A stretch of 42,299 nt of DNA from a bacterium (lineage in GTDB: Bacteria > Acidobacteriota > Thermoanaerobaculia > Multivoradales > J023): NCBI GenBank assembly GCA_024226315.1, contig JAAELT010000302.1, positions 1-42,299 of the forward strand, written 5' to 3'. The translations under genes and the position numbers were made by a program. The notes beneath the pieces are model-generated. The model searched no databases. It worked only from the letters and a program-made list of their open reading frames with translations, and was not told where the DNA came from. Below are positions 19,628-28,873 of this stretch, piece after piece (position 1 is the stretch's first letter; each line of letters opens with the position of its first letter).

Positions 19628-19696
19628 CGTTGGATCTCAATCCCAGGAACTTCATACGCTTGGAAAAGTACAAGAGCCTCTCGGAGGAAAACTGGA

Positions 19697-21673
19697 ATGT
19701 CTGAGTCGCCGGAAGTGTCGCAACAGTCCCAGGCACACCCTGGCGGAAGGGTGGCTTCAACGGTCGAGAGAATGGCGCGCGAGCTCCAGGATCTGGCCGC
19801 AACAGCCGAGGAAGAAGCGGTCGGGCAACTGCTCGCAGCCACGGCTCGCATCGACGACCAGAGCTCTCAGAGCGACATCCTGCAGGTGTTGCTGGAGGAG
19901 GGGCGAAGATTCGCCTCGCGAGCTGCGTTCTTCCTGACGCGCCCGGGCGAGGTGCGGGGCTGGTCGAGTGACGGTTTCGGCCGGGAGGGCGCGCGGCTGA
20001 GAGATCTGCAGATCGAGCAGAGAGAAGGCGATGTCTGGGAGCGGCTGGTGCTGGGCGCTGGCGCGATCATGCTGGACAGCGACGGTTGTGCCGAGGTCTG
20101 CAATGCGCTCGGTGCGCCGGCCGGCAGCCGGGGGGTCTTGATCCCCTTCGTGCTGCGAGGCCAGCTCGGCGGTGCGCTCTACGCGGATCTCCTGGAAGGC
20201 GAGGGTTCCCTGGGAGCTGCGAGTCTCCAGCTCTTGACGCACTCGGCGGCACAAGCGATCGAGACCGCGGCCGTTCGCGGCGGTGGCAGCTCGCCGACCC
20301 TTCGCGTGGGTACAGAGGCGGGAGATCACGAAGCGGTTTCCCCATGGCAGCCCGCGGCAGCAGCAGCAGCGGCCGCGGCGGGCGTCGCCGCCGCGATCGT
20401 GGCCGCGGAAGAGCCGCCCGAGGCGGAAGTGGCAACGGAGCCGGAAGCGGAAGAGACTCCCGAAGCCGTGGACGAGCCGGTCGAGGCCGTGCCGGAAGCG
20501 GCAGCCGAGCCGGAAGTGGAGGAAGCTCCGGAAGAAGAGCCGGCGGCAGCCGAGCCAGTCGCTGATTCAGCCGCCGAGGAGATCGCGCCGCTCGAAGAGG
20601 CCGTCGAGCCGGCCGAGCCGGCCGAGGACATGGATTTCGAGGTGGTCCCGGCCGTCGAGTCCGGGGAGCCGCCGACGCTCGAGCCCGAGGAGGAGGTGTC
20701 CGAAGAAGAGCTGGAAGCCGACCTCGCGCCCGAACCGGAGCTGGAAGACACCACCGACATCTGGGGAACTGCCGAGGAAGACGCCACGTACGTCACTCCG
20801 GCGCCGGCCGCGGAGCCCGAGACCGTCGAGCCCACGCCGCCGATCGAACCGCCGATCGAGCCGCCGGTCGGCCAGGAGACGGTGCGGCTCGATCTCGCCT
20901 CGATCCAGAGCCCGCCGGCCGTGGCGGCCGTCGACGCGGTTTCCGAAGAGGAAACGGCCAAGCTGCCCCAGTGGGATGTCGAGCCGCAGCCGGAAGCACC
21001 GTCGCAGGCGGACTTCGAGCTCGAGCCCGAGGACGAAACGCAGACCGGGTACGAGCTCGAGCCCGAACCGTCCGAGCCGTTGACCGAGCCCATGTCGACG
21101 CCGGATTTCAGCACCCCTGCCCCGGACTACAGCGAAGATCCCACGATCATGACTTCCGCGGCCGACCTGGGGGTGGATACGTCGCCCATGGCCGGCGGCT
21201 ATGTGCCGCCGCCGGTGGAAGTGACCCCGCCGCCGACCGAGGTCACGCCGCCGTCGACCGAGGTCACGCCGCCATCGACGGAAGTCACTCCGCCGTCGAC
21301 CGAAGTCACGCCGCCGAAGCCCGACGGGACAGGCTCGACCCAGGTGGTGCCGCCGACCGACATCCAGGGCCCCGGATCGGCTTTCGGAGCCACCGAGTCC
21401 GGCATTCCGGCGGGCGAGGAGGCCCTGCACGAGGAGGCGCGACGACTGGCCCGGCTCCTGGTCAGCGAGATCAAGCTCTACAACGAGGAGATCATCGAAG
21501 AGGGGAGGCGCTCGGGCAACATCTACGAACGCCTCAAGGACGACATCGACCGCTCGCGCCAGATGTACGAGGAGCGGATCGATCCGCGGCTGCTCGAGAG
21601 CGACAACGATTACTTCCGTCAGGAGTTGGTCCAGCGTCTCGCCGGCGGCGACGAACGGCTTCTCGGTTATTGA
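19697..21673 (+). CDS. GAF-like protein with long acidic Ala/Pro/Glu linker and helical C-terminal tail
   Basis: The 658-residue product has three parts. Residues about 20-195 look like a GAF-type sensor fold (a helix with AATARIDDQSSQSDILQVLL, strands AAFFLTRPG and RGVLIPFVLRGQLGGALYAD). Residues about 215-570 are low complexity: an Ala run, dense Glu/Pro/Ala, and near 507-540 four to five 7-residue repeats of VTPPSTE (21-bp period). The last 85 residues are a charged helical domain (LHEEARRLARLLVSEIKLYN ... DIDRSRQMYEERI). I recall this tail at the end of other multidomain acidobacterial proteins, without known function. No catalytic motif or signal peptide is seen. ATG 19697 follows GGAGGAAAAC. 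The next gene starts on its stop. Confidence 0.8.
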   Translation: MSESPEVSQQSQAHPGGRVASTVERMARELQDLAATAEEEAVGQLLAATARIDDQSSQSDILQVLLEEGRRFASRAAFFLTRPGEVRGWSSDGFGREGARLRDLQIEQREGDVWERLVLGAGAIMLDSDGCAEVCNALGAPAGSRGVLIPFVLRGQLGGALYADLLEGEGSLGAASLQLLTHSAAQAIETAAVRGGGSSPTLRVGTEAGDHEAVSPWQPAAAAAAAAAGVAAAIVAAEEPPEAEVATEPEAEETPEAVDEPVEAVPEAAAEPEVEEAPEEEPAAAEPVADSAAEEIAPLEEAVEPAEPAEDMDFEVVPAVESGEPPTLEPEEEVSEEELEADLAPEPELEDTTDIWGTAEEDATYVTPAPAAEPETVEPTPPIEPPIEPPVGQETVRLDLASIQSPPAVAAVDAVSEEETAKLPQWDVEPQPEAPSQADFELEPEDETQTGYELEPEPSEPLTEPMSTPDFSTPAPDYSEDPTIMTSAADLGVDTSPMAGGYVPPPVEVTPPPTEVTPPSTEVTPPSTEVTPPSTEVTPPKPDGTGSTQVVPPTDIQGPGSAFGATESGIPAGEEALHEEARRLARLLVSEIKLYNEEIIEEGRRSGNIYERLKDDIDRSRQMYEERIDPRLLESDNDYFRQELVQRLAGGDERLLGY

Positions 21674-23154
21674 GCCACTCGGCCTGGCTCTGCCGGGTTC
21701 TCCTGCCCCTCGTCGCCCTGGCCTGCGGTGGCGAGGGATCTGACACGCGCCGCGGTAGCGTGCGGGATCCCGCGGATCATACTGCGGTCCACGGCGGCCC
21801 GGTCGTGCTTCTCACCTTCAGCGCTCTGCGCACCGACTACGTCGGTGCCCTGGGAGCGGAGGATTCCTGGACGCCGCACATCGACACCTTCGCCGCGGAG
21901 GCCGATTGGGTCGGCACCGCGGTGGCTCCGACCAGCGCTCCGGCGTCGTCGCTGGTCTCCCTGATGACCGGCGCCTCGCCCTGGCGACACCAGGTACTGA
22001 GCCAGAAGCCCGCTCTGCCTCGCCCTGGTATGCCTCTCCTGCAGCAGGCCCTGGAGACGGCCGGGTACCACTGCCAGGCGCGGGTTCCGATCGCCTACGA
22101 CCTCCAGCGCTTCGGGTTGCTCGAAGGATTCGACGACGTGGCTGAGATCGAGCCGGCCAGTGAGACTTCGCGGGAGCTCGAGGGACTGGGACGCGAGCGG
22201 GTTTTCTACTGGCTGCATCTTCGTGAAGCGAACGTCGCCTACCAGCGGCGCGACGCCGCCCTGCCGCGGCTCAGGGAGCGTTCGGCGGGCCTGCCGCCCC
22301 AGATCGAAAACTGGCGAGTATTGGCCTATGCCGATCCGGACACTCCACTTCCGGAAGCGGAGGAGACGGCGCTGCGGGAGCTCTTCGGCCACGAGGTCGC
22401 CTGGGCTGACCATCAGGCAGGCAAGCTCCTGGACGGCCTGCGCGCGAGTGCCGGCTGGGACGATCTTCTGGTGATCGTGACCGCCACGCAGGGTACCGAG
22501 ATCGGCGAGCACGGTCAGGTGCTCTACGGCCAGAACCTGGGTCGTGAGTCGATAGAAGTGCCCTTGATGATCAAACTGCCGCGCGGCCTGGATCGCGACC
22601 TGGCGGTCGACACCGGTGGGCGCGTCGGCCTGACTCGCCTATGGTCGACCCTGGGCGACGCGGTGGGTTTGCGGCCGACCCCGGCTCAGGCTCCGAGTCT
22701 GCTGCGCGTGGGCGAGCAGCCGATCCTCTCCGAGCTCTATCTGCGCAACGGCACCAATCAATTCTCCCTCCTCGACGGCGATCTGCAACTGTTGTGGTCG
22801 ACGCGCTTCGCGCCCGCCGAACCCGAGTTCTATCTCGCTCAGTTGGCGGCGAGCGGCGGCAGGCCGCCTCTCTCAGAACCGGCGCGCGTCGTCCTGGATC
22901 GCCTGGATCGCGCCTTCAGGCGCACGCCGCCACTGTCTGGACCAGCAGGCGCCGGACCAGCAGGCGCCGGGCCGGTCGGCGCCGAGCCGCCGGAGCTGCG
23001 GCTGGAACGTTGGACGCGAGACGGCGTGACCCGCGTCGAGAATCCCGACCGCGCTCGGCAGATGGCCGGCGAGCTCCGCCGTCGTTGGCTCCTGTTCATT
23101 GATCGCGAGCAAAGTCCGGAAGAAGAATGGGCGTTGAGCCTGCCCGCCCGGTAG
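21670..23154 (+). CDS. lipoprotein with sulfatase/alkaline-phosphatase fold lacking metal ligands
   Basis: The frame starts with TTG at 21670, overlapping the previous stop as TTGA. The first residues form a lipoprotein signal (LLPLVALACGG, Cys19), which supports this start. The 494-residue chain aligns with sulfatases/phosphodiesterases: LLTFSALRTDYVGALG where active members have an Asp-Thr-Leu-Arg-x-Asp pattern, SSLVSLMTG around the nucleophile, and TATQGTEIGEHG where active members have SDHG. So the first metal Asp is Ser and the late Asp-His pair is Thr-Gln, while the nucleophile Ser and GEHG remain. A binding or structural role is likelier than hydrolysis. A short SGPAGAGPAGAGP repeat lies near residue 425. 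It is probably coupled to the GAF-like gene. Confidence 0.8.
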   Translation: MSHSAWLCRVLLPLVALACGGEGSDTRRGSVRDPADHTAVHGGPVVLLTFSALRTDYVGALGAEDSWTPHIDTFAAEADWVGTAVAPTSAPASSLVSLMTGASPWRHQVLSQKPALPRPGMPLLQQALETAGYHCQARVPIAYDLQRFGLLEGFDDVAEIEPASETSRELEGLGRERVFYWLHLREANVAYQRRDAALPRLRERSAGLPPQIENWRVLAYADPDTPLPEAEETALRELFGHEVAWADHQAGKLLDGLRASAGWDDLLVIVTATQGTEIGEHGQVLYGQNLGRESIEVPLMIKLPRGLDRDLAVDTGGRVGLTRLWSTLGDAVGLRPTPAQAPSLLRVGEQPILSELYLRNGTNQFSLLDGDLQLLWSTRFAPAEPEFYLAQLAASGGRPPLSEPARVVLDRLDRAFRRTPPLSGPAGAGPAGAGPVGAEPPELRLERWTRDGVTRVENPDRARQMAGELRRRWLLFIDREQSPEEEWALSLPAR

Positions 23155-23160
23155 TATAAT
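23155..23160 (+). promoter_or_regulatory. consensus -10 box for the tRNA gene
   Basis: A perfect TATAAT overlaps the last base of the preceding stop codon, 22 bases before the mature tRNA. A -35-like TTGAGC at 23134-23139 gives only 15 bp of spacing, so the upstream element is weak or differently placed. Confidence 0.55.
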
Positions 23161-23182
23161 CTTCGGTCCGCTTCAATGGCGC

Positions 23183-23258
23183 GGGTCCATAGCTCAGCGG
23201 TTAGAGCAACCGGCTCATAACCGGTCGGTCCCTGGTTCAAATCCAGGTGGACCCACCA
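23183..23258 (+). tRNA. tRNA with CAU anticodon (Met or lysidine-type Ile2)
   Basis: A complete 76-base cloverleaf. The acceptor arm pairs GGGTCCA with TGGACCC, the D arm is GCTC/GAGC, and the anticodon stem is ACCGG/CCGGT around loop CTCATAA (anticodon 23216-23218). The T arm is CCTGG/CCAGG with TTCAAAT, and CCA is encoded. The first acceptor pair is matched, so it is not the initiator tRNA. CAU can read AUG, or AUA if C34 is converted to lysidine. The D-loop and variable loop resemble ileX-type tRNAs, so I lean slightly to Ile2, but elongator Met is equally possible by eye. Confidence 0.95.
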
Positions 23259-23299
23259 GAACTCCGACCAGGGATCATGTCTCGAGAGAGAGCCGAGTG

Positions 23300-24037
23300 A
23301 TGTCAGGACATTTGGAAACGATCGTCTCCCTCCATAAGACCCTCATCGAGCTCACCGCTGCCAACCAGCGCCTGAATTCCATTCCCGAATGGATGAGCGA
23401 GCTCCACGAGGAACACAGCGAGAAGAAGGCAGGGATCGAAGAAGTCGAAGCCGCGGCCGCGACGGCGGATCAGGAGCGCCGTGAGGCGGAAGCAGAGCTG
23501 GCCGATGCGCAGGAGACCCAGAAGCGCTACCAGGAACAGCTCGGGCAGGTATCCACCCAGCGCGAATACGGCGCGCTGCTCAAGGAGATCGACACCACCA
23601 AGAGCCAGATCTCGGCCAGCGAGCAGAAAGCGCTCGAAGCGGCCGAGCGCAAGGAGGAGTCGGACGCCAAGAGCGCCGAGATGCGTGAGGCCTTCAGCGA
23701 TCTCGATGGGCGCTACAACGCCGAGCTCGCGAAATGGGAAAGCGAGAAGCCGGCGGTCGCCGCGGCCGCGAAACAGCTCGAGACGAGCGCCGACGAGCTG
23801 CGCGCGGCCGTGCCGCGAAACACCCTGGTGTTGTTCGACCGGCTCTACGAGCACTGCGGTGGTGAGGCTCTGTCGCGGGTGATGAAGATGGAGGTGGCCC
23901 GTGGCAACGCCATGTGGCACTGCGCAGCCTGCAGCTACAACGTCCGGCCTCAGATCCTGGTCGAGATCCGCAACGAGGGCTCGGTCAACCAGTGCGACAG
24001 CTGCAAGCGGATCCTCTTCTGGGAGGATGAGGAGTAG
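23300..24037 (+). CDS. coiled-coil protein with C-terminal C4 zinc ribbon (DUF164/CT398-like)
   Basis: The product of about 245 residues begins with a long helical hairpin. Coiled coil runs from about 10 to 170, broken by the conserved turn VSTQREYGALLKEID near residue 90. It ends in a zinc ribbon with CAAC and CDSC (near 214-235). This is the architecture of CT398/HP0958-like proteins, which bind RNA or flagellar and secretion components in some species and are of unknown role elsewhere. GTG 23297 and ATG 23300 are both possible; I use the ATG. It follows the tRNA by about 40 bp and precedes yggS by 27 bp on the same strand. Confidence 0.88.
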   Translation: MSGHLETIVSLHKTLIELTAANQRLNSIPEWMSELHEEHSEKKAGIEEVEAAAATADQERREAEAELADAQETQKRYQEQLGQVSTQREYGALLKEIDTTKSQISASEQKALEAAERKEESDAKSAEMREAFSDLDGRYNAELAKWESEKPAVAAAAKQLETSADELRAAVPRNTLVLFDRLYEHCGGEALSRVMKMEVARGNAMWHCAACSYNVRPQILVEIRNEGSVNQCDSCKRILFWEDEE

Positions 24038-24064
24038 CGCCCGCGCGCGGCGGCGAGGAGGAGC

Positions 24065-24769
24065 ATGAGCTCGGTCGAGCCATCGGTCGCCGAGCGGCTC
24101 GCGGATGTCCGGCGGCGTGCCCGCCAGGCGTGCGAACGTAGCGACCGCGATCCCGCCGAAGTGACACTGCTGGGCGTCAGCAAGCGCCAGCCACTGGAGC
24201 GGGTGCGGGCCGCGCTCGCTGCCGGTCTCCGGATTCTGGGCGAGAACCAGATCCAGGAAGCCGTGGCCAAGAGCGCCGAGCTGCCGGTCGAAGTCGAATG
24301 GCACTTCATCGGCCACCTGCAATCGAACAAGGTCAAGCCCGCGGTGCGCCTGTTCGAGGCGATCCACTCCATCGACCGGCTCAAGATCGGCCGCCGGATC
24401 GACCTCGAAGCCGGCCGCCAGGGTCGCCGAATCGAGGGCTTCATGCAGGTGAACCTGGGCGAGGAAGCGTCGAAGCACGGTTTCCTGGCCGAGGATCTCG
24501 CCGAGGCGGTGCGCCCCCTGCTCGAGCTCGAGCATGTGGAGATCGTCGGTCTGATGGCGATCCCCCCCTTCGAGCAGGACCTCGAAGCGGCTCGCGGGTG
24601 GTTCCGCCGGCTTCGCGAGCTGCGCGACGAGCTGGCCGCGCGTCCCGAATGGAGCGGCTTCGCGGGCAGGCTGTCGATGGGGATGAGCCACGATTTCGAG
24701 GTGGCGATCGAAGAAGGCGCCACTCACGTCCGGGTGGGCAGCTCGATTTTCGGCGAGCGGCCGAAATGA
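24065..24769 (+). CDS. yggS: YggS/PLPBP-family pyridoxal-phosphate homeostasis protein
   Basis: The 234-residue protein has the alanine-racemase-like TIM barrel of the YggS family: LLGVSKRQP with the PLP-binding Lys near residue 37, GENQIQEA, WHFIGHLQSNKVK near residue 80, SIDRL, NLGEEASKHGF, LMAIPP, LSMGMSHDFEVAIEEGATHVRVG and IFGER. The family binds PLP without known catalysis and keeps vitamin B6 and amino-acid pools balanced. All signature segments are present and the length is normal. The last base triplet overlaps the hutI start as ATGA, indicating translational coupling. Confidence 0.95.
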   Translation: MSSVEPSVAERLADVRRRARQACERSDRDPAEVTLLGVSKRQPLERVRAALAAGLRILGENQIQEAVAKSAELPVEVEWHFIGHLQSNKVKPAVRLFEAIHSIDRLKIGRRIDLEAGRQGRRIEGFMQVNLGEEASKHGFLAEDLAEAVRPLLELEHVEIVGLMAIPPFEQDLEAARGWFRRLRELRDELAARPEWSGFAGRLSMGMSHDFEVAIEEGATHVRVGSSIFGERPK

Positions 24770-26022
24770 ACGACCTGTTGATCACCGACGTGGCGGAGCT
24801 GGCGACACCTCTGGGCACGAGTCCCCTGGCCGGCAGCCGGCAGGGCGAGATCTCCCGACGGCAGGGGGTCGAGGTCTTCTGTCGCGACGGCGAGATCTCC
24901 TTCATCGGCACACCGGAGGAGCGCCGCGGCCGTTTCGGTGATCTCGACGGGACCGCACGCCTCGACGGCGCCGGCTGCACGCTGGTGCCGGGCTTCGTCG
25001 ACGCCCACACCCACCTGCCCTGGGCGGGCAGCCGCGAGAACGAGTTTGCCATGCGCCTCACCGGCAAGACGTACCTGGAGATCGCGGCCGCCGGTGGTGG
25101 CATCCTGTCGACGGTACGGGCCACGCGCGCGGCGGATGTCGACCACCTGGTGCGCAACACCCTGCGCCGACTCGACCGCATGCTGACCCTCGGCACGACC
25201 ACGGCGGAGGTCAAGAGCGGCTACGGCCTGTCGCTCGCCGGCGAGCTGAAGCAGCTACGGGCCATCCGTGAGGCCGGGCGGCGTCACGCCGTAGACGTCG
25301 TCCCCACCCTGCTCGCCGCTCACGAATTTCCCCCCGAGTACCGCGACGATCGCGATGCCTGGGTCGAAGTGATCGCCGAAGAGATCATCCCGGCCTGCGC
25401 CGTGGGAGGCATGGCGCGGTTCTGCGACGTGTTCTGTGAACAGGGCGTCTTCGACGTGGAACAGTCGCGGCGGGTGTTGCTCGCCGGTGCCGAGCACGGC
25501 CTGCTGCCGCGCCTCCACGCGGACGAGTTCGTCGATTCGGGAGGCGCCACCCTGGCTGCCGAGATCGGCGCGGTGTCGGCTGATCACCTGGTCGCCGTGA
25601 CGCCAGAGGGCGCCGCGGCCATGGCGGGCGCCGGGGTGATGGCAGTGCTGCTGCCCGGCGTGAGCTTCTTCCTGATGAAAGAGAGCTACGCCCCGGCGCG
25701 GCGCCTGGTCTCGGCCGGCGTACCGGTGGTCCTGGCGACCGACTGCAATCCGGGCTCCTCCCACACCGAGTCGATTCCGTTCATCGTGCAGCTGGCACTG
25801 TTCCAGATGAAGCTGTCGATCGAGGAGTGCCTGGTCGCGGTGACCCTGAACGCCGCGTGCTGCCTCGGCATCGGCGAGCGGGCCGGTTCGATCGAGGTCG
25901 GGAAGAGTGCCGACCTGGTGCTGCTGGAGGGCGACAGTCTGCTGCATCTGGGCTATCACTTCGGTGTCAACCCGGTGCGGGCGGTGGTCAAAGAGGGTCG
26001 CGTCGTCCATCAGGTCGCGTAG
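24766..26022 (+). CDS. hutI: imidazolonepropionase
   Basis: The 418-residue amidohydrolase opens imidazolone-5-propionate in histidine breakdown. Metal-site HxH is in VDAHTHLPWAGSRENEF near residue 83. Other signatures are TTAEVKSGYGLS near 145, AAHEFPPEYR (a metal His) near 187, LHADEFVDSGG (second-shell His/Glu) near 248 and ATDCNPGSS (metal Asp) near 325. Everything expected of HutI is intact. No hutH, hutU or hutG lies nearby, so the rest of the pathway would be elsewhere. It starts inside the yggS stop (ATGA), and its stop precedes the acyl-CoA-synthetase remnant by 14 bp. Confidence 0.95.
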   Translation: MNDLLITDVAELATPLGTSPLAGSRQGEISRRQGVEVFCRDGEISFIGTPEERRGRFGDLDGTARLDGAGCTLVPGFVDAHTHLPWAGSRENEFAMRLTGKTYLEIAAAGGGILSTVRATRAADVDHLVRNTLRRLDRMLTLGTTTAEVKSGYGLSLAGELKQLRAIREAGRRHAVDVVPTLLAAHEFPPEYRDDRDAWVEVIAEEIIPACAVGGMARFCDVFCEQGVFDVEQSRRVLLAGAEHGLLPRLHADEFVDSGGATLAAEIGAVSADHLVAVTPEGAAAMAGAGVMAVLLPGVSFFLMKESYAPARRLVSAGVPVVLATDCNPGSSHTESIPFIVQLALFQMKLSIEECLVAVTLNAACCLGIGERAGSIEVGKSADLVLLEGDSLLHLGYHFGVNPVRAVVKEGRVVHQVA

Positions 26023-26036
26023 CGCCGGCGCGCCCG

Positions 26037-27206
26037 ATGCTCGTCAGCACGTTATCGGACCTCGTGTTCCACGTCCGCGCGGTCTCGAGCGGCCGAACGG
26101 ACCTTTTCGCGGTGAATCGCGGCGGTCGCCGGGAGACGCTCTCGGCCGCGGACTTCGTGCGTGGCATTCACTCCCTGGCTCTGGCCCTCGAAGCCCGGGG
26201 GCTCGAAGCCGGCGAGCGGGTGGCGATCTGCTCGGAAAACAGGCCCGAGTGGCACATCGTCGATTTCGCCTGCCAGCTGCTCGGCGCGCCCACCGTGCCG
26301 CTGGCGCCGGACATCGAGCGGCGGGAACTGGCGTTCATCCTGCGCAACAGCGGCAGCCGCTGGGTTTTCTACGACGACAGCACCCGGCGAGACCTGCTCC
26401 ATGGTCTGGAGAACACCTTCACTTCACCTCCCGAGCTGGTGGCCTTCGACGGTGACGCCGCGGCGCCCGGCAGCCTCTCGATCACCCGGCTGATGGGCGA
26501 TGGCGCTTCGCGCATGGGTGAGGTGCCGATCCAGCGCTTCCGCGGCAGGGCCCGTGAGGAAGATCCGGCGAGCCTGGTCTACGCCTCGGGCGGCGATGAG
26601 CCGCGGGGGGGCATGCTTTCACACCGCGAGATGGTCACCGGGCTGATCGACCTCGACGAGGCTTTCGATCTGACCCCGGTGGATCGGGCGCTCGCCATCC
26701 TGCCCCTGTCGCGGGGATTTCAGCGCACGTTCGACCATCTCTGCCTCTACCGTGGCTCGGCGATCCGCTACGTGGCGCAGAGCGCTGCGTTGCCGGCGGC
26801 ACTGCACCGCGAGCGGCCCACGGTGCTGACGGCGCCACCGGACCTCTATGAGCGTAGCCACCGCCAGGCACGGGCCGCGATGGAGCACGGCGGCCGACTC
26901 AGGCGTGGCCTCTCGCGCTGGGCGATCGAGGTCGGCAAGCGCCACGCGGCGGCCAGGCGCACGGGATTCGTCGGGCCGGTGCTGGCGGTGAAACGTAAGC
27001 TGGCCGACGACCTGATCTACCGCGGCGTCCGCCGGCACTTCGGCGGCTCTCTGCGTCTGGCGATCTCAGCCGGAGGCGCCATGGCCGCGTCCGCTCGCGA
27101 GTTCTTCGGGGCGGTGGGGATGCCGATCGTCTCGAGAGACGAGCCGTCGGCCGAGGCCGACGCGGATTCGGTGATCGTCAGCCCCGCTTCGGAGCCGCCG
27201 CCATGA
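26037..27206 (+). pseudogene. truncated, motif-altered long-chain acyl-CoA synthetase
   Basis: The 389-residue frame aligns with the N-terminal domain of FadD-type AMP-forming ligases (AICSENRPEWHIVDFACQLL, VPLAPDI, LPLSRGFQRTFDH). It stops after LRLAISAGGAMAASAREFF, just before where the Y-G-x-T-E motif and the C-terminal lid domain should begin, so roughly a third is missing. The ATP P-loop is also altered: VYASGGDEPRGGMLSH in place of the usual Y-T-S-G-T-T-G-x-P-K-G pattern, with the Thr residues and Lys gone. It should not make acyl-AMP. The end overlaps the convergent pckA gene by 29 bp, consistent with a deletion at that junction. The frame is uninterrupted, so a reduced protein may still be made. 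Confidence 0.75.
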
Positions 27207-28788
27207 CGTCGTCGCCGACCCCGTCCTCGAACTGCCGAAAGTTGTCGATGAACATCTCGGCCAGGCGGTTGGCCATCGCGTCGTAGGCGGCCGGGTCGGC
27301 CCATGTCCGGCGCGGCTGGAGCACGTCCGCGGGAACGCCGTCGACCGCTTCCGGGATCGCCAGCCCGAAAATCGGATCAGCATGGGTGGCGACGCCGTCG
27401 AGCTCGCCCCCGAGAGCCGCGGTGATCATGCGGCGCGTGTGTGCCAGCTTCATGCGCTGTCCGGTGCCGTAGGGGCCGCCCGTCCAGCCGGTGTTGATCA
27501 GCCACACGCGAGCGTTGTGGCGGGTGATCTTCTCACCCAGGAGCTTACCGTAGACGCCGGGGTGAAGCGGCATGAACGGCGCGCCGAAGCAGGTGCTGAA
27601 AGTCGCCGATGGCTCGGTGACGCCGGCCTCGGTGCCAGCGACCTTGGCGGTGTAGCCGCTCAGGAAGTGGTACATTGCCTGGGCCTCGGTGAGGCGGCTG
27701 ATCGGTGGCAGCACACCGAAGGCGTCGCAGGTGAGGAAGACGACGTTCTTCGGATGGCCCGCCGTGCCCCCGAGGTCGACGTTGCTCAGGTGCCCCAGGG
27801 GATAGCTGGCGCGGGTGTTCTCGGTCAGAGTGTCGTCGTCCAGGTCGATGCGGCGGGTCTCCGGGTCGTAGACGACGTTCTCGAGAATGGTCCCGAAACG
27901 CCGGGTGGTGGCGTAGATCTCGGGCTCGCCCTCGGGGTCGAGACGGATGACCTTGGCATAGCAGCCGCCTTCGAAGTTGAAGACGCCGTCGCCCGACCAG
28001 CCGTGCTCGTCGTCGCCGATCAGGGTGCGGTTCGGGTCGGCCGAAAGCGTCGTCTTGCCGGTGCCGGAGAGGCCGAAGAAGAGCGCCACGTCGTCGCGTT
28101 CGGCGCCGTAGTTGGCGCTGCAGTGCATGGCCATCACGCCGCGCTTCGGCAACAGGTAGTTCATCGCCGTGAAGACACTCTTCTTGATCTCGCCGGCATA
28201 CTGGGTGCCGCCGATGAGCGCCATGCGGCAGCCGAGATCGAGGAGGATGAAGGTGCCGCTATGGGTGCCGTCGGCCTCCGGGTCGGCCAGGAAGCTCGGG
28301 GCGTTCACGACGATGAAGTCGGGCTCGAAGTCGCGCAGCTTCTCGCTTTCGGTCTCGCTGATGAACATGTTGCGGGCGAACAGGTTCTGCCACGCGTTCT
28401 CGTTGATCACCCGCACCTTGAGCCGGTAGTTAGGGTCCGCCCCGGCATAGCCGTCGAAGACGAAGAGATCGGGCGTGCGCCAATACAGTCGAACCCGCCG
28501 CAGCAGGTCGTCGAAGCTCTCCTGGGCGATCGGCTTGTTGACCTTTCCCCACCAGACGTCGTTTTCGCTCGACGGTTCGCGGACCACGAACTTGTCGTGG
28601 GCGGCGCGCCCGGTGTGCTGGCCGGTGCGGGTGACCAGCGGTCCCTCCGCCGCCAGGTAGGATTCGGCCCGCCGCAGCGACTGCTCGTAGAGCCGGGCTT
28701 CCGGCAGATTCCAGTAGACCGTGCCTCTCGTCTCTATCCCGTGGTTCTCGAGACCATGGCGGCTGATGAAGGGACCGACGTTCGGCAT
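27178..28788 (-). CDS. pckA: phosphoenolpyruvate carboxykinase (ATP)
   Basis: The 536-residue enzyme converts oxaloacetate and ATP to PEP at the entry of gluconeogenesis. Landmarks are RTGQHTGRAAHDKFVV near residue 57, the P-loop FGLSGTGKTTLSADP near 240, IGDDEHGW (kinase-2, metal Asp) near 260, FEGGCYAK, and INTGWTGGPYGTGQRMK near 435. ATG 28788 follows GAGGAG; an upstream in-frame extension would run across the intergenic region and the pdxA stub. The GTGKTT loop identifies the ATP rather than the GTP class. It is the last gene of the purD-side minus-strand group, separated from the Hfq-like gene by 159 bp. Confidence 0.96.
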   Translation of the reverse strand: MPNVGPFISRHGLENHGIETRGTVYWNLPEARLYEQSLRRAESYLAAEGPLVTRTGQHTGRAAHDKFVVREPSSENDVWWGKVNKPIAQESFDDLLRRVRLYWRTPDLFVFDGYAGADPNYRLKVRVINENAWQNLFARNMFISETESEKLRDFEPDFIVVNAPSFLADPEADGTHSGTFILLDLGCRMALIGGTQYAGEIKKSVFTAMNYLLPKRGVMAMHCSANYGAERDDVALFFGLSGTGKTTLSADPNRTLIGDDEHGWSGDGVFNFEGGCYAKVIRLDPEGEPEIYATTRRFGTILENVVYDPETRRIDLDDDTLTENTRASYPLGHLSNVDLGGTAGHPKNVVFLTCDAFGVLPPISRLTEAQAMYHFLSGYTAKVAGTEAGVTEPSATFSTCFGAPFMPLHPGVYGKLLGEKITRHNARVWLINTGWTGGPYGTGQRMKLAHTRRMITAALGGELDGVATHADPIFGLAIPEAVDGVPADVLQPRRTWADPAAYDAMANRLAEMFIDNFRQFEDGVGDDVMAAAPKRG

Positions 28789-28873
28789 CGAAATCTCCTC
28801 GGAGAAGCTGTTTTTCGGGTGTTGCGACGGAAGCCGTCGGAGACCCCGAGTGTAGCAGAGGCCGTGTCGCCGG

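Noticed and set aside
18806..19696. N-terminal extension of the GAF-like protein
   Set aside because: Antisense to the BamE-like lipoprotein; a consensus promoter and GGAGG site lie right before ATG 19697.
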